A stretch of 33,013 nt of DNA from Candidatus Brockarchaeota archaeon (GTDB lineage Archaea > Thermoproteota > EX4484-205 > DTQO01). Positions 1 through 8,691 of this stretch are shown in pieces (the stretch's first letter is position 1; each line of letters starts with the position of its first letter). The notes beneath the pieces were generated by a model. The model was not told where the DNA came from, made no database searches, and was given only the letters and a program-made list of their open reading frames with translations. The stretch spans positions 1 to 33,013 of the forward strand of contig JAFNJA010000005.1 of the NCBI GenBank assembly GCA_017601265.1, read 5' to 3'. A program made the translations under genes and the position numbers.

Positions 1-1846
1 GCGTTATCGTCTTGAGCACCCACGCCACTAGGAAGGGCAACCACAGACCGAACAGGCTCGAAGAAGAGGTAATGCCCAGCACGAACCCTATCGGCTCCAG
101 CGGGAACCATATGAACCTCGAGCGGAGGAAACTCAGCGCGGCCGAGATTACGAGGCCTGCGAGCGTATACTCCACCCACGGCTCCGCGGCTGGCGCGCCT
201 GACCACCAATCTGGCATCTGCGAGATCCTCTCGCCAATGCTCTCAAACCAGCTTTTCCACATGCCTATGTTCCTTCCTCCAACTCCGTGCAGGATCGTCA
301 GGAATCCCAAGTGCGACGCCAGTGGAGCTATCATCAGCGCTGCCAACAACGTTATGAACGTGTTCCTCGCGCTCACGCCCGCCAGTTTGGCGAACTTGTA
401 CGAAGCGAACGTCGAGAAGGCGGCCGCACCCCAGGGGTATGAGGGCGTGTCAGAACCTGACTGGACGGCCGTCCTGAAGATCAGGAATTCCTTGGCCGTC
501 GGTGGACGGCTCATTTGCGGGTAGAGCAGCCTGTAGAATATTAAGCCCTTGTCCGCGCTCCTCCAGTAAGCACCTGCGAGACCGTACATCCTCGTCATGG
601 GATACCAGATCGCGAAAGCCGTTACGGGCATCAACACAGCTTCCACGAATGTCAGCGTTGAAGCCATCCAGAAAGCTATGACTGCTACGAGAGTTATCGC
701 CATCATCGCGTAGCATGTCCTGTAGCTTATAGCCTCGTCTTTGTAATCGCCCATGCCCCTTTGCGCCGCTCTGAAAGTCTCGACAACGTACTTCCTGTTG
801 AGTACCAGATGCATTATGCCCATCATCAAAAGGGCTCCGGTAGCTATCGCCATGAACTTCAAAGGCGGATCGGAGTTGGGGGTCGGGGGACACCACATTC
901 TCCCGCACGTTCCCTTCTCGGTTATGCCAGTATAGTACCCGAAGGTGTAGGCTATCTGCACGGCGACCATGTAAACGATGGCGAAGAACCAGGTGCTGAA
1001 TAGGACGTGCAGCGGAGCCAAATAAGCCATGGCCAATACCGGAGGATTGTAATTGGCGCTCATCATCCCGGGTATGGTCGCGAGTATGTCGCCAGAAACG
1101 AAGTAACGGGTGACGTGCGGGCAGGTGTTGATCCTGACGCCGTATATGTCTGGGAACCAAGGAAACAGGCCGGTAAGCACTACCGGAATCTCGAACGCCA
1201 GGCCAACGATTATGCCAAGCAGGAACATCTTGCCCCATCCCCTGTCAAGCGCGTTGTTTCGCGCAAACTCGAAGGCGACCAGAGTCTGCGGGAAAGGCAC
1301 GTTCTCGACGTCTATCCAAAGCCTCCGGAATAGGGTGGCCACCGACAGGAGGAAGAGCCCCATAGTCACGTTTTCCACCCAGAACCACGCTATGGGCAAA
1401 GACCAAGCCGACCAATCTATCGGGCCTCCTGAGACTATCCGTTGGCAGACGTCGGCAGGGGGGCACATGAAGCTGGGTATGATGTCGGCGAGAGGCATCT
1501 CGACGTACCTGCTAGCGTAGAGGTAACGCTGCCCCAGTGCCCATGGAAAGTTGATGAAGTAGGACGCCACCAAGGAACTGACGTACAGGTATGCCATCGT
1601 CTTGATGCCAAACCTATCTCTGATGGATTTGCTTCTGTAAATTGGGGCACACAGCAGCAAGGATAGGAATGGCGCCGTCGACATTCCTATGTTGCAAATC
1701 GATTCTCCAAGTGAGCCCACGATCCAGTACGGGAAGCTCGATATTAGTAACTGCCATATCGGCCCGAAGAAGCCAATAAGAGCAGGCACAAGAATTATGA
1801 GCAATATCGGAGGTCTTTCGACTATCTCTGCTTCAGATCTTGCCAA
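1..1846 (-). CDS. OPT-like/DUF6785-type integral membrane protein, partial (C-terminus beyond left edge)
   Basis: An uninterrupted minus-strand reading frame of about 615 codons runs off the left end of the window. It is strongly hydrophobic with roughly a dozen membrane segments. It begins with a short charged stretch (ARSEAEIVERPP) before the first membrane helix. Segments such as FPQTLVAFEFARNNA, NPPVLAMAYLAPLHVLFS and FIWFPLEPIGFVLG recall the oligopeptide-transporter-like DUF6785/DUF6784 proteins of bacteria and archaea; that family link is from memory. The role is probably transport of an unknown substrate. I chose TTG at 1846 because a TATA-like box lies at 1880-1890, implying transcription start near 1858. 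An in-frame TTG at 1867 is the alternative. A decayed paralogue fragment lies just upstream at 1993-2458. Confidence 0.72.
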   Translation of the reverse strand, partial: MARSEAEIVERPPILLIILVPALIGFFGPIWQLLISSFPYWIVGSLGESICNIGMSTAPFLSLLLCAPIYRSKSIRDRFGIKTMAYLYVSSLVASYFINFPWALGQRYLYASRYVEMPLADIIPSFMCPPADVCQRIVSGGPIDWSAWSLPIAWFWVENVTMGLFLLSVATLFRRLWIDVENVPFPQTLVAFEFARNNALDRGWGKMFLLGIIVGLAFEIPVVLTGLFPWFPDIYGVRINTCPHVTRYFVSGDILATIPGMMSANYNPPVLAMAYLAPLHVLFSTWFFAIVYMVAVQIAYTFGYYTGITEKGTCGRMWCPPTPNSDPPLKFMAIATGALLMMGIMHLVLNRKYVVETFRAAQRGMGDYKDEAISYRTCYAMMAITLVAVIAFWMASTLTFVEAVLMPVTAFAIWYPMTRMYGLAGAYWRSADKGLIFYRLLYPQMSRPPTAKEFLIFRTAVQSGSDTPSYPWGAAAFSTFASYKFAKLAGVSARNTFITLLAALMIAPLASHLGFLTILHGVGGRNIGMWKSWFESIGERISQMPDWWSGAPAAEPWVEYTLAGLVISAALSFLRSRFIWFPLEPIGFVLGITSSSSLFGLWLPFLVAWVLKTIT

Positions 1847-1879
1847 TCGTTCCCACCGTAAAGACAAATCAATATTTGA

Positions 1880-1890
1880 TATTTATAAAA
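1880..1890 (-). promoter_or_regulatory. TATA-like box for the OPT-like gene
   Basis: Minus-strand TTTATAAATA in a locally A+T-rich stretch (about 1865-1910). Its centre is about 38 bases before the chosen TTG start, placing the transcript start around 1858 with a very short leader. Confidence 0.5.
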
Positions 1891-1992
1891 TTTTTCTATA
1901 TACCTTAATCCCCGGCGCATTTGAGTTACGACTTAGCCCCGAAGAGATGGATAGCGTTTGATATTTTGATACTATCCCGCCCGGATTTCGGA

Positions 1993-2458
1993 TCAAGATG
2001 GGTAGAAAAACATGACCATCCCGACAGCCCCGAGTATGAGGTATACAAGCGTGCACCAGGCCACCGTCCCGCTCGGAGGAGCAAACCGTATTCCTCGTGA
2101 AAGGCGCTACAATCATGAACTCCCTGGTGTATTCAGGAGGGTTCGTCGGCCAAACCAGGAGCCTGTGCACGGCGTTCGCGTGCTCCATCCCCCTCATGTA
2201 CCCTCCGCTAAGGCCGTAGAGCCTGGAGTTGGCATAAAAGTACAGAAAATACGTTACGGGCATCAGGAAGGCAGGCCAGATGCTCACCCCGGCCACCATG
2301 AAGACGATTATCGTCCCAACGAACCCGAAGACGACAAGAAGCCAAGTGGACCTGTACGGCATAGCTTCGTTGCGCTCCACCTCCGAGCCTCCCTTAGCGC
2401 CTTTGAAGGCCGCAGCGAGGGTTTCGCTCAGGTACTTCCTGCTCAGCCAAACGCTGAA
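1993..2458 (-). pseudogene. Remnant of a second OPT-like/DUF6785-type membrane protein gene
   Basis: The peptide read here (LSRKYLSETLAAAFKG, then two membrane segments, then NSRLYGLSGGYMRG and PPEYTREFMIVAPF) matches the OPT-like gene at 1-1846 from its residue ~349 onward (LNRKYVVETFRAAQRG, MTRMYGLAGAYWRS, PPTAKEFLIF). About 340 N-terminal residues are missing. Near 2085-2100 the frame changes: the original frame turns into non-hydrophobic sequence, while a frame shifted by two bases or one base gives a plausible final helix (WCTLVYLILGAVGMVMFF) ending at a TGA at 1993-1995. No promoter is visible, and the neighbouring HAD gene ends at 2505. It reads as a truncated, frameshifted tandem duplicate. 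Confidence 0.62.
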
Positions 2459-2504
2459 AACGGTCGGCTTTTGGATGATAGTCGTATTCGACTTACTTTC
2501 TCGA

Positions 2505-3344
2505 TTATTGGGTCCACGCAAGCCCCCTTCCGCGCTTTGCTTCTTCGTACGCCCCCGCCAAAGCCCGCAACGAAGGGAATATCAAGTTCGGCCTTTGCCC
2601 CGGCGGGTAACCTTCGCGCCTCGCGCCCTTTGAAACTCCCGTGAGGAGCAGTATGCCGACGCAACCGGCCCTCCTCGCCATCGCCATGTCGGTTTCGGGC
2701 CTGTCCCCCACGACGGCCGTGCGGCGAATCGCGCATTTGGTTGCACGGATCGCTTCCTTGACCAGCGCCGGGCTCGGCTTCCCTATAACCTTGGGCCTCC
2801 TGCCGGTGCAAGTCGCTATGCTAGAGACTATGGCTCCAGCACCCGGGACCTCCCCGTCCTCGGTTGGCAACGTGGCGTCGGTGTTTGTTGCCACGAACTC
2901 GGCCCCCAGCCTGATGAACCTGTTCGCCTCCGCCATCTTCGCGTACGTGAACCCCCTGTCTATTCCAACGACGACGGCGTCGCACCTTTTGGCGCTCCCG
3001 TCGACGATGGCGAGCCCCGCGCAAGTCAACTCCTTCCTCAACCCCTCCTCCCCGACCGCGTAAACCGTCCTCGCCTTTTTGGCCGCTAGGTAGCTGGCCG
3101 CGAGGTGGGCGGTCGTCAGCGTGTCTTCCGGTTCCGCCGGTATGCCGATCTCGTTCAACTCTCGTGAAAGCGACTCCCTGCTCCTCGAAGCGTTGTTCGT
3201 GACGAACAACACCTTGCCTCCGCTTCTCCTGATCGCCTCTACGGCCCGCGCCGCTCCCGGTATCGGCGTCCTGCCCTTGACGACCACCCCGTCCACGTCC
3301 AGCAAAAATAACTCCAAGTTCCTCAGGAGGTCGCGCCCTTTCAT
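2505..3344 (-). CDS. HAD-superfamily (class IIA, NagD/PGP-like) phosphatase
   Basis: A 279-residue cytoplasmic phosphatase. The four HAD motifs are visible in order. Motif I is LLDVDGVVVKG, with the nucleophile Asp16 and general acid Asp18. Motif II is VTNNAS, about residues 48-53. The motif III Lys sits in VIGKPSPAL. Motif IV is VVGDRPETDMAMA. The TNN and GDR...TD signatures and the C2-type cap between motifs II and III place it with 4-nitrophenylphosphatase/phosphoglycolate phosphatase/NagD proteins. The substrate cannot be read from sequence; members remove phosphate from small sugar phosphates, phosphoglycolate or pyridoxal phosphate. It is divergent from the sugar-isomerase cluster at 3453, with which it could share a metabolic theme. 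Confidence 0.88.
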   Translation of the reverse strand: MKGRDLLRNLELFLLDVDGVVVKGRTPIPGAARAVEAIRRSGGKVLFVTNNASRSRESLSRELNEIGIPAEPEDTLTTAHLAASYLAAKKARTVYAVGEEGLRKELTCAGLAIVDGSAKRCDAVVVGIDRGFTYAKMAEANRFIRLGAEFVATNTDATLPTEDGEVPGAGAIVSSIATCTGRRPKVIGKPSPALVKEAIRATKCAIRRTAVVGDRPETDMAMARRAGCVGILLLTGVSKGARREGYPPGQRPNLIFPSLRALAGAYEEAKRGRGLAWTQ

Positions 3345-3365
3345 CGCGCTTCCTCGGCCTCCTTC

Positions 3366-3380
3366 GCTCTATATCGTTAT
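3366..3380 (-). promoter_or_regulatory. TATA-like box for the HAD phosphatase
   Basis: Minus-strand AACGATATAGAG is centred about 29 bases before the ATG at 3344, giving a near-leaderless transcript. Confidence 0.4.
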
Positions 3381-3409
3381 CTCGATTCGGTCCGCCATTC
3401 CGCGCGCTC

Positions 3410-3423
3410 TTAAACTTATAAGG
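3410..3423 (+). promoter_or_regulatory. TATA-like box for the sugar isomerase/aldolase cluster
   Basis: TTAAACTTATAAGG lies 30-40 bases before the TTG start at 3453. The box is nearly self-complementary, so it could also support transcription towards the HAD gene. Confidence 0.45.
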
Positions 3424-3452
3424 TCCAATATCGTTCAAAGCTGCAGGGTGCT

Positions 3453-4430
3453 TTGGACTTGAAGTATGGAACAGGTCTTTGGGCTTTCGGCGGAGTCGCG
3501 GATAGGTTCGTTCCCGGAGGTTACAAGCCCCAGCTTTCCCTGGAGCGGCAGTTCCGTTTGGCGGCTCAGGTCGAACTCGTCAAGGGGGTCGAGATACACT
3601 ACCCGTCCGACTTCAAGGAGGACCAGGTGGGCGAGGTCCAGCAGCTTTTGGAGAGGTTCGAGTTCGAGGTTCCGACCATCTGCCTCAACTTCTTCTCCGA
3701 TCCGAAATGGCAGAACGGGTCGTTCACTTCCCGCAACCCGGCGCTTAGGAAAGAGGCGGAGAAAACGACCAAGGCCGCGATAGACATCGCGAGGGAGATG
3801 GGCGTGAAGGCTTGCACCGTCTGGCTCGGCCAGGACGGCCACGACTACCTCTTCAACGACTACGGCAAGGCGTGGGATTGGCTCGTAAGCGGGATGGGCG
3901 AGGTCGCCGACTACGCCAAAGGCTTGACGGTGTACATGGAGTACAAGCAGAAGGAGCCCAGGACCCACCTGATAAACGCCAACGTGGGCAAGGCCCTCTG
4001 CATCGTGGACGAGTTGAAGGCCAAGAACCTTGGCGTCGTCATAGACGTCGGCCACGCCTTCATGTCGGACGAGAACATGGCCGAGTCGGTCGCGATCGTC
4101 AGCAGGAGGCGCGTCCCTTTCACGATGCACTTCAACGACGCTTACGGCTACTGGGACGACGACATGATCGCCGGCTCCATAAACTTCTGGAAGTACGTGG
4201 AACTTTTCTACCAGCTGAAGAAGGTCGGTTACGATGGCTGGCACGACCTGGACATCTTCCCGTACAGGGAGGACGCCGTAAGGGCGGTCGACCAGAGCCT
4301 CAGGTTCATCGATTACGTGAAGAAGAGGGTCGAGGAGCACTACAAGGAGATCGACGCCTCCGTAGCGGATGGCGACGTTCACAACACGATAGAGGTCACG
4401 AGAAGGTTGTTCCTCAAAGGGTACGGGTAG
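3453..4430 (+). CDS. TIM-barrel sugar isomerase (xylose/rhamnose isomerase-like)
   Basis: A 325-residue protein of the xylose isomerase-like TIM-barrel superfamily. Expected metal-site residues are present: Glu163 in YMEYK, Asp198 in VIDVGHAF, His226 in MHFNDAYG and Asp265/Asp267 in DLDIF. The segment WLGQDGHDYLFNDY resembles L-rhamnose isomerases of the Pseudomonas type and related aldose-ketose isomerases. The likely reaction is interconversion of an aldose and ketose, or a C3 epimerisation, with a divalent metal. It is the first gene of a plus-strand group with another TIM-barrel enzyme (6 bases downstream) and a class II aldolase. TTG at 3453 is the chosen start; a second in-frame TTG is at 3459. 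The exact sugar is not determinable. Confidence 0.82.
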   Translation: MDLKYGTGLWAFGGVADRFVPGGYKPQLSLERQFRLAAQVELVKGVEIHYPSDFKEDQVGEVQQLLERFEFEVPTICLNFFSDPKWQNGSFTSRNPALRKEAEKTTKAAIDIAREMGVKACTVWLGQDGHDYLFNDYGKAWDWLVSGMGEVADYAKGLTVYMEYKQKEPRTHLINANVGKALCIVDELKAKNLGVVIDVGHAFMSDENMAESVAIVSRRRVPFTMHFNDAYGYWDDDMIAGSINFWKYVELFYQLKKVGYDGWHDLDIFPYREDAVRAVDQSLRFIDYVKKRVEEHYKEIDASVADGDVHNTIEVTRRLFLKGYG

Positions 4431-4436
4431 TTTTTC

Positions 4437-5342
4437 ATGGCGGCAATCAAGGTCGGCATCAACAACTGCTTCGCCGTGAAAAGGTGGCCCGAACCGGAAG
4501 AGTGGGCGAGGATCGTCGGAAAGGATTTGGGGCTCGAAATCGTCCAGTTCTCGTACGACCTCCTCGACCCGGCTACGCGAGAGCCGACGCTTTCCCTCCT
4601 ATCGGGCGAGACCCTCGAGGCCTGCAGGGCCAACGGGTTGAAGATCGACACCACCTTCACGGGCCTCATAGGCTACAGCATGAACCTCCTGGCGCACCCC
4701 GACCTCGGGATGCGCCTCGAAGCCTTGAGGTGGTACGAGCAAGCGGTCCTCGCGGCATCCAAGCTGAAGGCCAGGGGCACCGGGGGGCACGTCGCGTCCA
4801 TGAGCGTCAAGGACTTCGGGGACGGGAGGAGAAGGAGCTACTTGGAGTCTTTCCTGATCGAAAGCCTCCAGTACCTCGCTTCGATCGCCCGAGCGCAGGG
4901 GCAGGAGTTCCTCCTTTGGGAACCGATGCCCCTCTCGAGGGAGCAACCTTGCACGATGGATAGGGCGAAGGAGCTCCTCGCGGAAGCCAACGAGCGCTCG
5001 AAGCTCCCCATAAAGCTCTGCATCGACGTCGGCCACCAATGCGCCTGGGACGCGAAAGGAAAGGACCTCGACCCCTACGCCTGGCTAAGGGAGCTGGCAC
5101 CGGAATCCCCGGTCGTCCACGTCCAGCAGACGGACGGCAAGGGCGACAGGCACTGGCCTTTCACCGAGGAATTCAACCGCAAGGGCATCATAGAAGCAGG
5201 CAAACTGCTGGAAGCCATCGATTCTTCGGGGGCGAAGGAAGTGACGCTCGTGATGGAGGTCATACACGCTTCGGAGGAGAGGGAGGGCAAGGTCCTGGAG
5301 GACCTCAAGGAAAGCTCGAAGTACTGGATGGAGCGCGCCTGA
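4437..5342 (+). CDS. TIM-barrel sugar (phosphate) isomerase/epimerase, COG1082-like
   Basis: A 301-residue TIM-barrel isomerase/epimerase, distinct from its upstream neighbour. Metal-site candidates are Glu162 (LLWEPMPL), Asp197 (CIDVGHQC), His228 (VVHVQQTDG) and Glu274 (VMEVIH). The signatures EPMPLSREQPC and QQTDGKGDRHWPFT recall enzymes annotated as tetrulose-phosphate (erythrulose-phosphate type) isomerases/epimerases. That specific assignment is from memory and uncertain. It starts with ATG 6 bases after the first isomerase stops and is followed after 25 bases by the aldolase, so the three genes probably form one operon. Having two barrels side by side suggests sequential isomerisation and epimerisation of one sugar, or a heteromeric partnership. 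Confidence 0.82.
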   Translation: MAAIKVGINNCFAVKRWPEPEEWARIVGKDLGLEIVQFSYDLLDPATREPTLSLLSGETLEACRANGLKIDTTFTGLIGYSMNLLAHPDLGMRLEALRWYEQAVLAASKLKARGTGGHVASMSVKDFGDGRRRSYLESFLIESLQYLASIARAQGQEFLLWEPMPLSREQPCTMDRAKELLAEANERSKLPIKLCIDVGHQCAWDAKGKDLDPYAWLRELAPESPVVHVQQTDGKGDRHWPFTEEFNRKGIIEAGKLLEAIDSSGAKEVTLVMEVIHASEEREGKVLEDLKESSKYWMERA

Positions 5343-5367
5343 CGGCAAAGGCCCGCGTGAAAAGCGT

Positions 5368-6042
5368 TTGGAAAAGCCCGTCGAATTGGGGAAGCTGCTG
5401 GCGGACCTTGCCAAGTTCTCTAGGCTGGTTTACGAGATGAGGCTGACCGCCGGCCCTGGCGGGAACACCAGCGCGAGGCTCCCGGGAAGCAGGGTGATGC
5501 ACCTGAAGCCGAGCGGCCTTTCGTTCGCGGAACTCGGGCCGGAGGATTTCGTAGCCGTCGACATCTACACGATGAAAAAGGTGGGGGGAAGGCTGAAGCC
5601 CTCCTCAGAACTGGCCCTCCACGCGGCCTGCTACAGGAACAGGGAGGACGTGAACGCGGTTTTCCACGCCCACCCGGCAGCGAGCATCGCGCTCGGCGCG
5701 TCCGGCCAAAACCTCGACCGCCCAATGTATCCCGACCACGTCGTCTACCTGGGAAAGGTTTCATTCGTGCCCTACGTGGCGCCGACGACTCGCGAGCTGG
5801 CGGAGAAGGTCGGGAGGTGCGCGAAGAGGAGCAACTGCGTCTTGCTGCAGAACCACGGGACCGTGGCGCTCGGGTCGAGCGTCAAGGAAGCTTTCTACAG
5901 GACGGAGCTCATGGAGGAGAGCGCCAAGATCGCCCTCTGGAGCAAAATTCCGGGCAAGGCCAGGGCGCTTTCGGACGAGGACGTGAAGAGGATCGAGGGC
6001 TTGAGGAGCGAGGCTTACAGGAAAAAGGTGCTGAGAAAATAG
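5368..6042 (+). CDS. Class II aldolase/adducin family protein (FucA/AraD-like)
   Basis: A 224-residue member of the zinc-dependent class II aldolase/epimerase family, which includes L-fuculose-1-phosphate aldolase, L-rhamnulose-1-phosphate aldolase and ribulose-5-phosphate 4-epimerase. The zinc triad is present: His100 and His102 in FHAHPAAS and His163 in QNHGTVALG. The catalytic-type Glu81 (SSELALH) and the N-terminal GGNTSAR phosphate-binding motif are also present. Length is normal. Start is TTG at 5368; no in-frame ATG fits upstream. It would cleave a ketose 1-phosphate to dihydroxyacetone phosphate and an aldehyde. The matching kinase may be the FGGY protein at 13926. Confidence 0.87.
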   Translation: MEKPVELGKLLADLAKFSRLVYEMRLTAGPGGNTSARLPGSRVMHLKPSGLSFAELGPEDFVAVDIYTMKKVGGRLKPSSELALHAACYRNREDVNAVFHAHPAASIALGASGQNLDRPMYPDHVVYLGKVSFVPYVAPTTRELAEKVGRCAKRSNCVLLQNHGTVALGSSVKEAFYRTELMEESAKIALWSKIPGKARALSDEDVKRIEGLRSEAYRKKVLRK

Positions 6043-6071
6043 CTTCCGCCCGTCCTTCGCACTGCCCCAAG

Positions 6072-6079
6072 GCTTAAAC
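6072..6079 (+). promoter_or_regulatory. TATA-like box for the Ord-like dehydrogenase
   Basis: GCTTAAAC is centred about 27 bases before the ATG at 6103, predicting a leaderless mRNA. It gives this gene its own promoter despite following the aldolase by 60 bases. Confidence 0.45.
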
Positions 6080-6102
6080 GATCGAAGAGGCGCGTTGCCC
6101 GC

Positions 6103-7128
6103 ATGGCAACCGTGAAATTCGTCCAGTACGGGCTCGGCCCGATCGGTTGCGGGATCGCGCGCCACGTAATTAGCTTGCCTGGGTACAAGATCGTAGGCGC
6201 CTTGGACATCGATCCCCAAAAGGTCGGGCGGGACGTTGGCGAGGTTTTGGGACTCGGGAGGAAGCTGAACCTGCCCGTTTCCAGCGACCCGTCCGTCATA
6301 AAACGTTCCAAGGCCCAGCTCGTCCTGCACGCGACGGGCTCCAGGCTCGTTTCAGTTCGCCGGCAGCTTTTCGCCGCCATAAATGCCGGCTGCAGCGTGG
6401 TCTCGACCTGCGAAGAACTCGTCTACCCGTCCGCCAGGAATCCGAGACTCGCCCGGGAGATAGACCGCCTGGCAAGGAGGAAAGGGGTAGCGGTCTTGGG
6501 AGTCGGCGTGAACCCGGGATTCGTCATGGACGCCCTCCCGCTCTTCTTGACATCGGTCTGCAAGCAGGTCAGGAAGATCGAGGCCAAGCGGATCGTCGAC
6601 GCATCCAAAAGGAGGCTCCCGTTGCAGAGGAAGGTGGGGGCGGGCCTCTCGGTCGAGGAGTTTTACAGCAAGGTCAGGGCCAAGGAGCTCGGGCACGTGG
6701 GTTTGCTCGAATCGGCCAGGATGGTCGCGGACGGCCTGGGCTGGAAGCTCGAAAACTTGTCTGAGACCATCGAGCCGGTAGTCGCGGAGGAGAAGGTCGA
6801 GACCCAGTTCCTGGCGGTCGAAAAAGGGATGGTGGCGGGCATCAAGCAGGTCGCCAAGGGGACTAAGGCTGGGGAGGAGGTGCTGACGCTGGAGCTTCAG
6901 ATGTACGTCGGCGCCAAAGACCCCCACGATTCAGTTCTGATAGACGGAGAGCCTCCCGTCGACGCGGTGATCAGGGGTGGGATTCACGGGGATTCCGCGA
7001 CCGTCGCCATAGTGGCGAACTCGATTCCGCGCGTCCTGGCTTCGAAGCCAGGACTCGTGACCGTGCGCGATCTTCCGATCGTTGCGTTCGCCGGGAACCT
7101 GCAAGGGAGATGCCGTGCCAATAAATAG
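6103..7128 (+). CDS. 2,4-diaminopentanoate dehydrogenase-like (Ord-like) NAD(P)-dependent oxidoreductase
   Basis: A 341-residue cytoplasmic dehydrogenase. The N-terminal Rossmann fold is clear (VQYGLGPIGCG at residues ~7-17, then GALDIDPQKVGRD). It is followed by LHATGSRL, STCEELVYPSA and GVGVNPGFVMDALPL. This ordered set is the signature of the family of clostridial 2,4-diaminopentanoate dehydrogenase (Ord), a dihydrodipicolinate-reductase relative acting in ornithine fermentation. No ornithine aminomutase or Ord partner genes are in the window, so the substrate here may be a different amino or oxo acid. TATA box and ATG are 27 bases apart. It lies downstream of the isomerase/aldolase group and is convergent with the MlrC gene. 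Confidence 0.82.
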   Translation: MATVKFVQYGLGPIGCGIARHVISLPGYKIVGALDIDPQKVGRDVGEVLGLGRKLNLPVSSDPSVIKRSKAQLVLHATGSRLVSVRRQLFAAINAGCSVVSTCEELVYPSARNPRLAREIDRLARRKGVAVLGVGVNPGFVMDALPLFLTSVCKQVRKIEAKRIVDASKRRLPLQRKVGAGLSVEEFYSKVRAKELGHVGLLESARMVADGLGWKLENLSETIEPVVAEEKVETQFLAVEKGMVAGIKQVAKGTKAGEEVLTLELQMYVGAKDPHDSVLIDGEPPVDAVIRGGIHGDSATVAIVANSIPRVLASKPGLVTVRDLPIVAFAGNLQGRCRANK

Positions 7129-7251
7129 CCTCTTCCGTTAAAAGAGCGCGCAATTCCAGGGGCCGGGCCGAGCGTCATACTCGCCGTTGAAGCCGGGCGT
7201 GTCTGAGGGGTTCTTCCGCGGCTAGCTTTTCGTGGCCGTCCGGCGGCCGCC

Positions 7252-8635
7252 TTAGTTGAACTCGAAATCCTTGTCGAGAGGGAATATTGGGCGCATGACG
7301 CGCTCGTAGGGCAGCCTCCCGATATCGAGCGAAGTGAATCCCGGGCTCAGGGCCATGATCGACCTCCTCGCGATGTCGCGGATTTCTGGGAAGAGGTATC
7401 CGAGCTTCACAACGATAATCTTCCTGTCGAGAGGATTTATTCCAACTTCTTGGAAACCTTTCGCGCTCGCGAATTGCCAACGGCTTGAGAGCAATACAAC
7501 CTCCACTCCATCAACCTCTATGACGGCGATCCTTGGATCGGAGTGCTTAACTACTCCAGTCACGTCAATGGGGTATCCGTTCACCCTGTCAAGCTTGCCT
7601 CCGATCCGCAAGCGCACCCTCGATCCTTTCCTGGCTTTTGCGCAGGTCGATACGGCTTCAGGATCGATTATGCCGGCAACGACGGATTCGGTCGCGCCCA
7701 AGCTGAGCAACCTTTCGAGCACTATCGGCACGTCCCCCGCTCCCCCCGCCGTGACGTTATCTCCCGAATCCGATATGAAGACCGGCCGCTCCTTGGCCTT
7801 CATTGCCTTTTCGATAGCCTCGTCGACCTTGAGGGTTTCGACCTCGGGAGCGAACTCCGAACGCCTTTTCCAGATCTCGCGCGCCAAGCCCTCCGCGAGC
7901 TCTCGCGCGCGCGAACCGTGCTCTTCGCCCTCTCCGCATACGATCACGCTGACGGAGGTTCTGCTCGTGTCGGCCCAAGCGCATCCTATCATGATCGATG
8001 CGTCAATGATCCCTTTTTCCTTCTCCAAATCAGCCAGCCTTCCGTAAAGCGATCTGGCCGGCTCGACGTCCGTCACCGCGAACTCGCCCGGCAAGATGAG
8101 GGGCAGCTTCACCAAGGTGTTCGAAGGCCTGATCCCTTCCTCGACGCATTTCACGAGATGCCCAACAGCCCTCTCCGTCGTCCGTTCCCCGTCCCTGTGG
8201 GGTGCCGTGCGAAGCGCCGTCAGCACGTTGACGTTCCTCGCGAGCTCATGCGACACGTTTCCGTGCAGGTCCAAGGTGGCAACGATCGGGACCTCGCCGC
8301 CAACAACTTCCCTGACCGCTTTGGTCAGATCGCCCTCCCCGTCACCGATGCCTTCGACCTCCATCGCGCCATGCAAATTTAGCAGCACGCCATCGACCGG
8401 CAGGGATGAACTGAGCCTATCGAGAAACTCGTCCCTGAGCGCCAGGTAGGCGCCCCTTTCCACGAGGCCGTGCGGGAATGCCTCGGCGAGGAGCGTGGGG
8501 GCCCAGTCGACGCGCCCAAACGAACTCCAGAATTTGCCTAATATTTGATCTCCGCGCAGAACGCTAAAGTCGCCAATCCCCGTGCGAAGCGTCGAGAACG
8601 TGTTGGTCTCGTGGCATATGCCTCCGATCGCGCAC
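7252..8635 (-). CDS. MlrC/M81 family metallopeptidase-like protein; 5' end apparently frameshifted
   Basis: This encodes an M81 protein, the family of microcystinase C (MlrC), a zinc protein also found in catabolic clusters. Visible features are the N-terminal metal motif IGGICHETNTFS, NLHGAM, DLHGNVS, SDSGDNVTAGGAGD and a C-terminal domain with SSRWQF and ALSPGFTSLDIG. The conserved N-terminus (ATC codon at 8628 onward) is in the same frame as the rest but has no in-frame ATG, GTG or TTG. The first such codon is GTG at 8463, which would remove the HETN motif. A GTG at 8635 lies one base out of frame; deleting one base after it would give the canonical start MRIGGICHETNTF. I therefore extend the gene to 8635 and flag an indel. 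The upstream aminotransferase ends 56 bases away on the same strand. Confidence 0.8.
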
Positions 8636-8691
8636 CTCGCCCTCCCCCCAGCGCGCCTCGTCCTCCTTTCCTCCCCAGCCCTCTTTAACGC

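Noticed and set aside
450..1238. Minus-strand frame of 262 codons in the first gene
   Set aside because: Out of frame with the uninterrupted membrane-protein frame that runs through the whole region; its sequence is His/Arg-rich and non-hydrophobic.
3435..4382. Minus-strand frame of 315 codons opposite the first sugar isomerase
   Set aside because: Composition (Val/Leu/Asp/His repeats) is that of an antisense shadow; the plus-strand frame has a coherent TIM-barrel metal site.
3812..4963. Plus-strand frame of 383 codons overlapping both TIM-barrel genes
   Set aside because: Arg/Gly-rich shadow in another frame spanning two well-supported genes.
7129..7251. Convergent gap between the Ord-like and MlrC genes examined for a terminator or RNA gene
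   Set aside because: No T-tract longer than four or stable hairpin on either strand; nothing to call.
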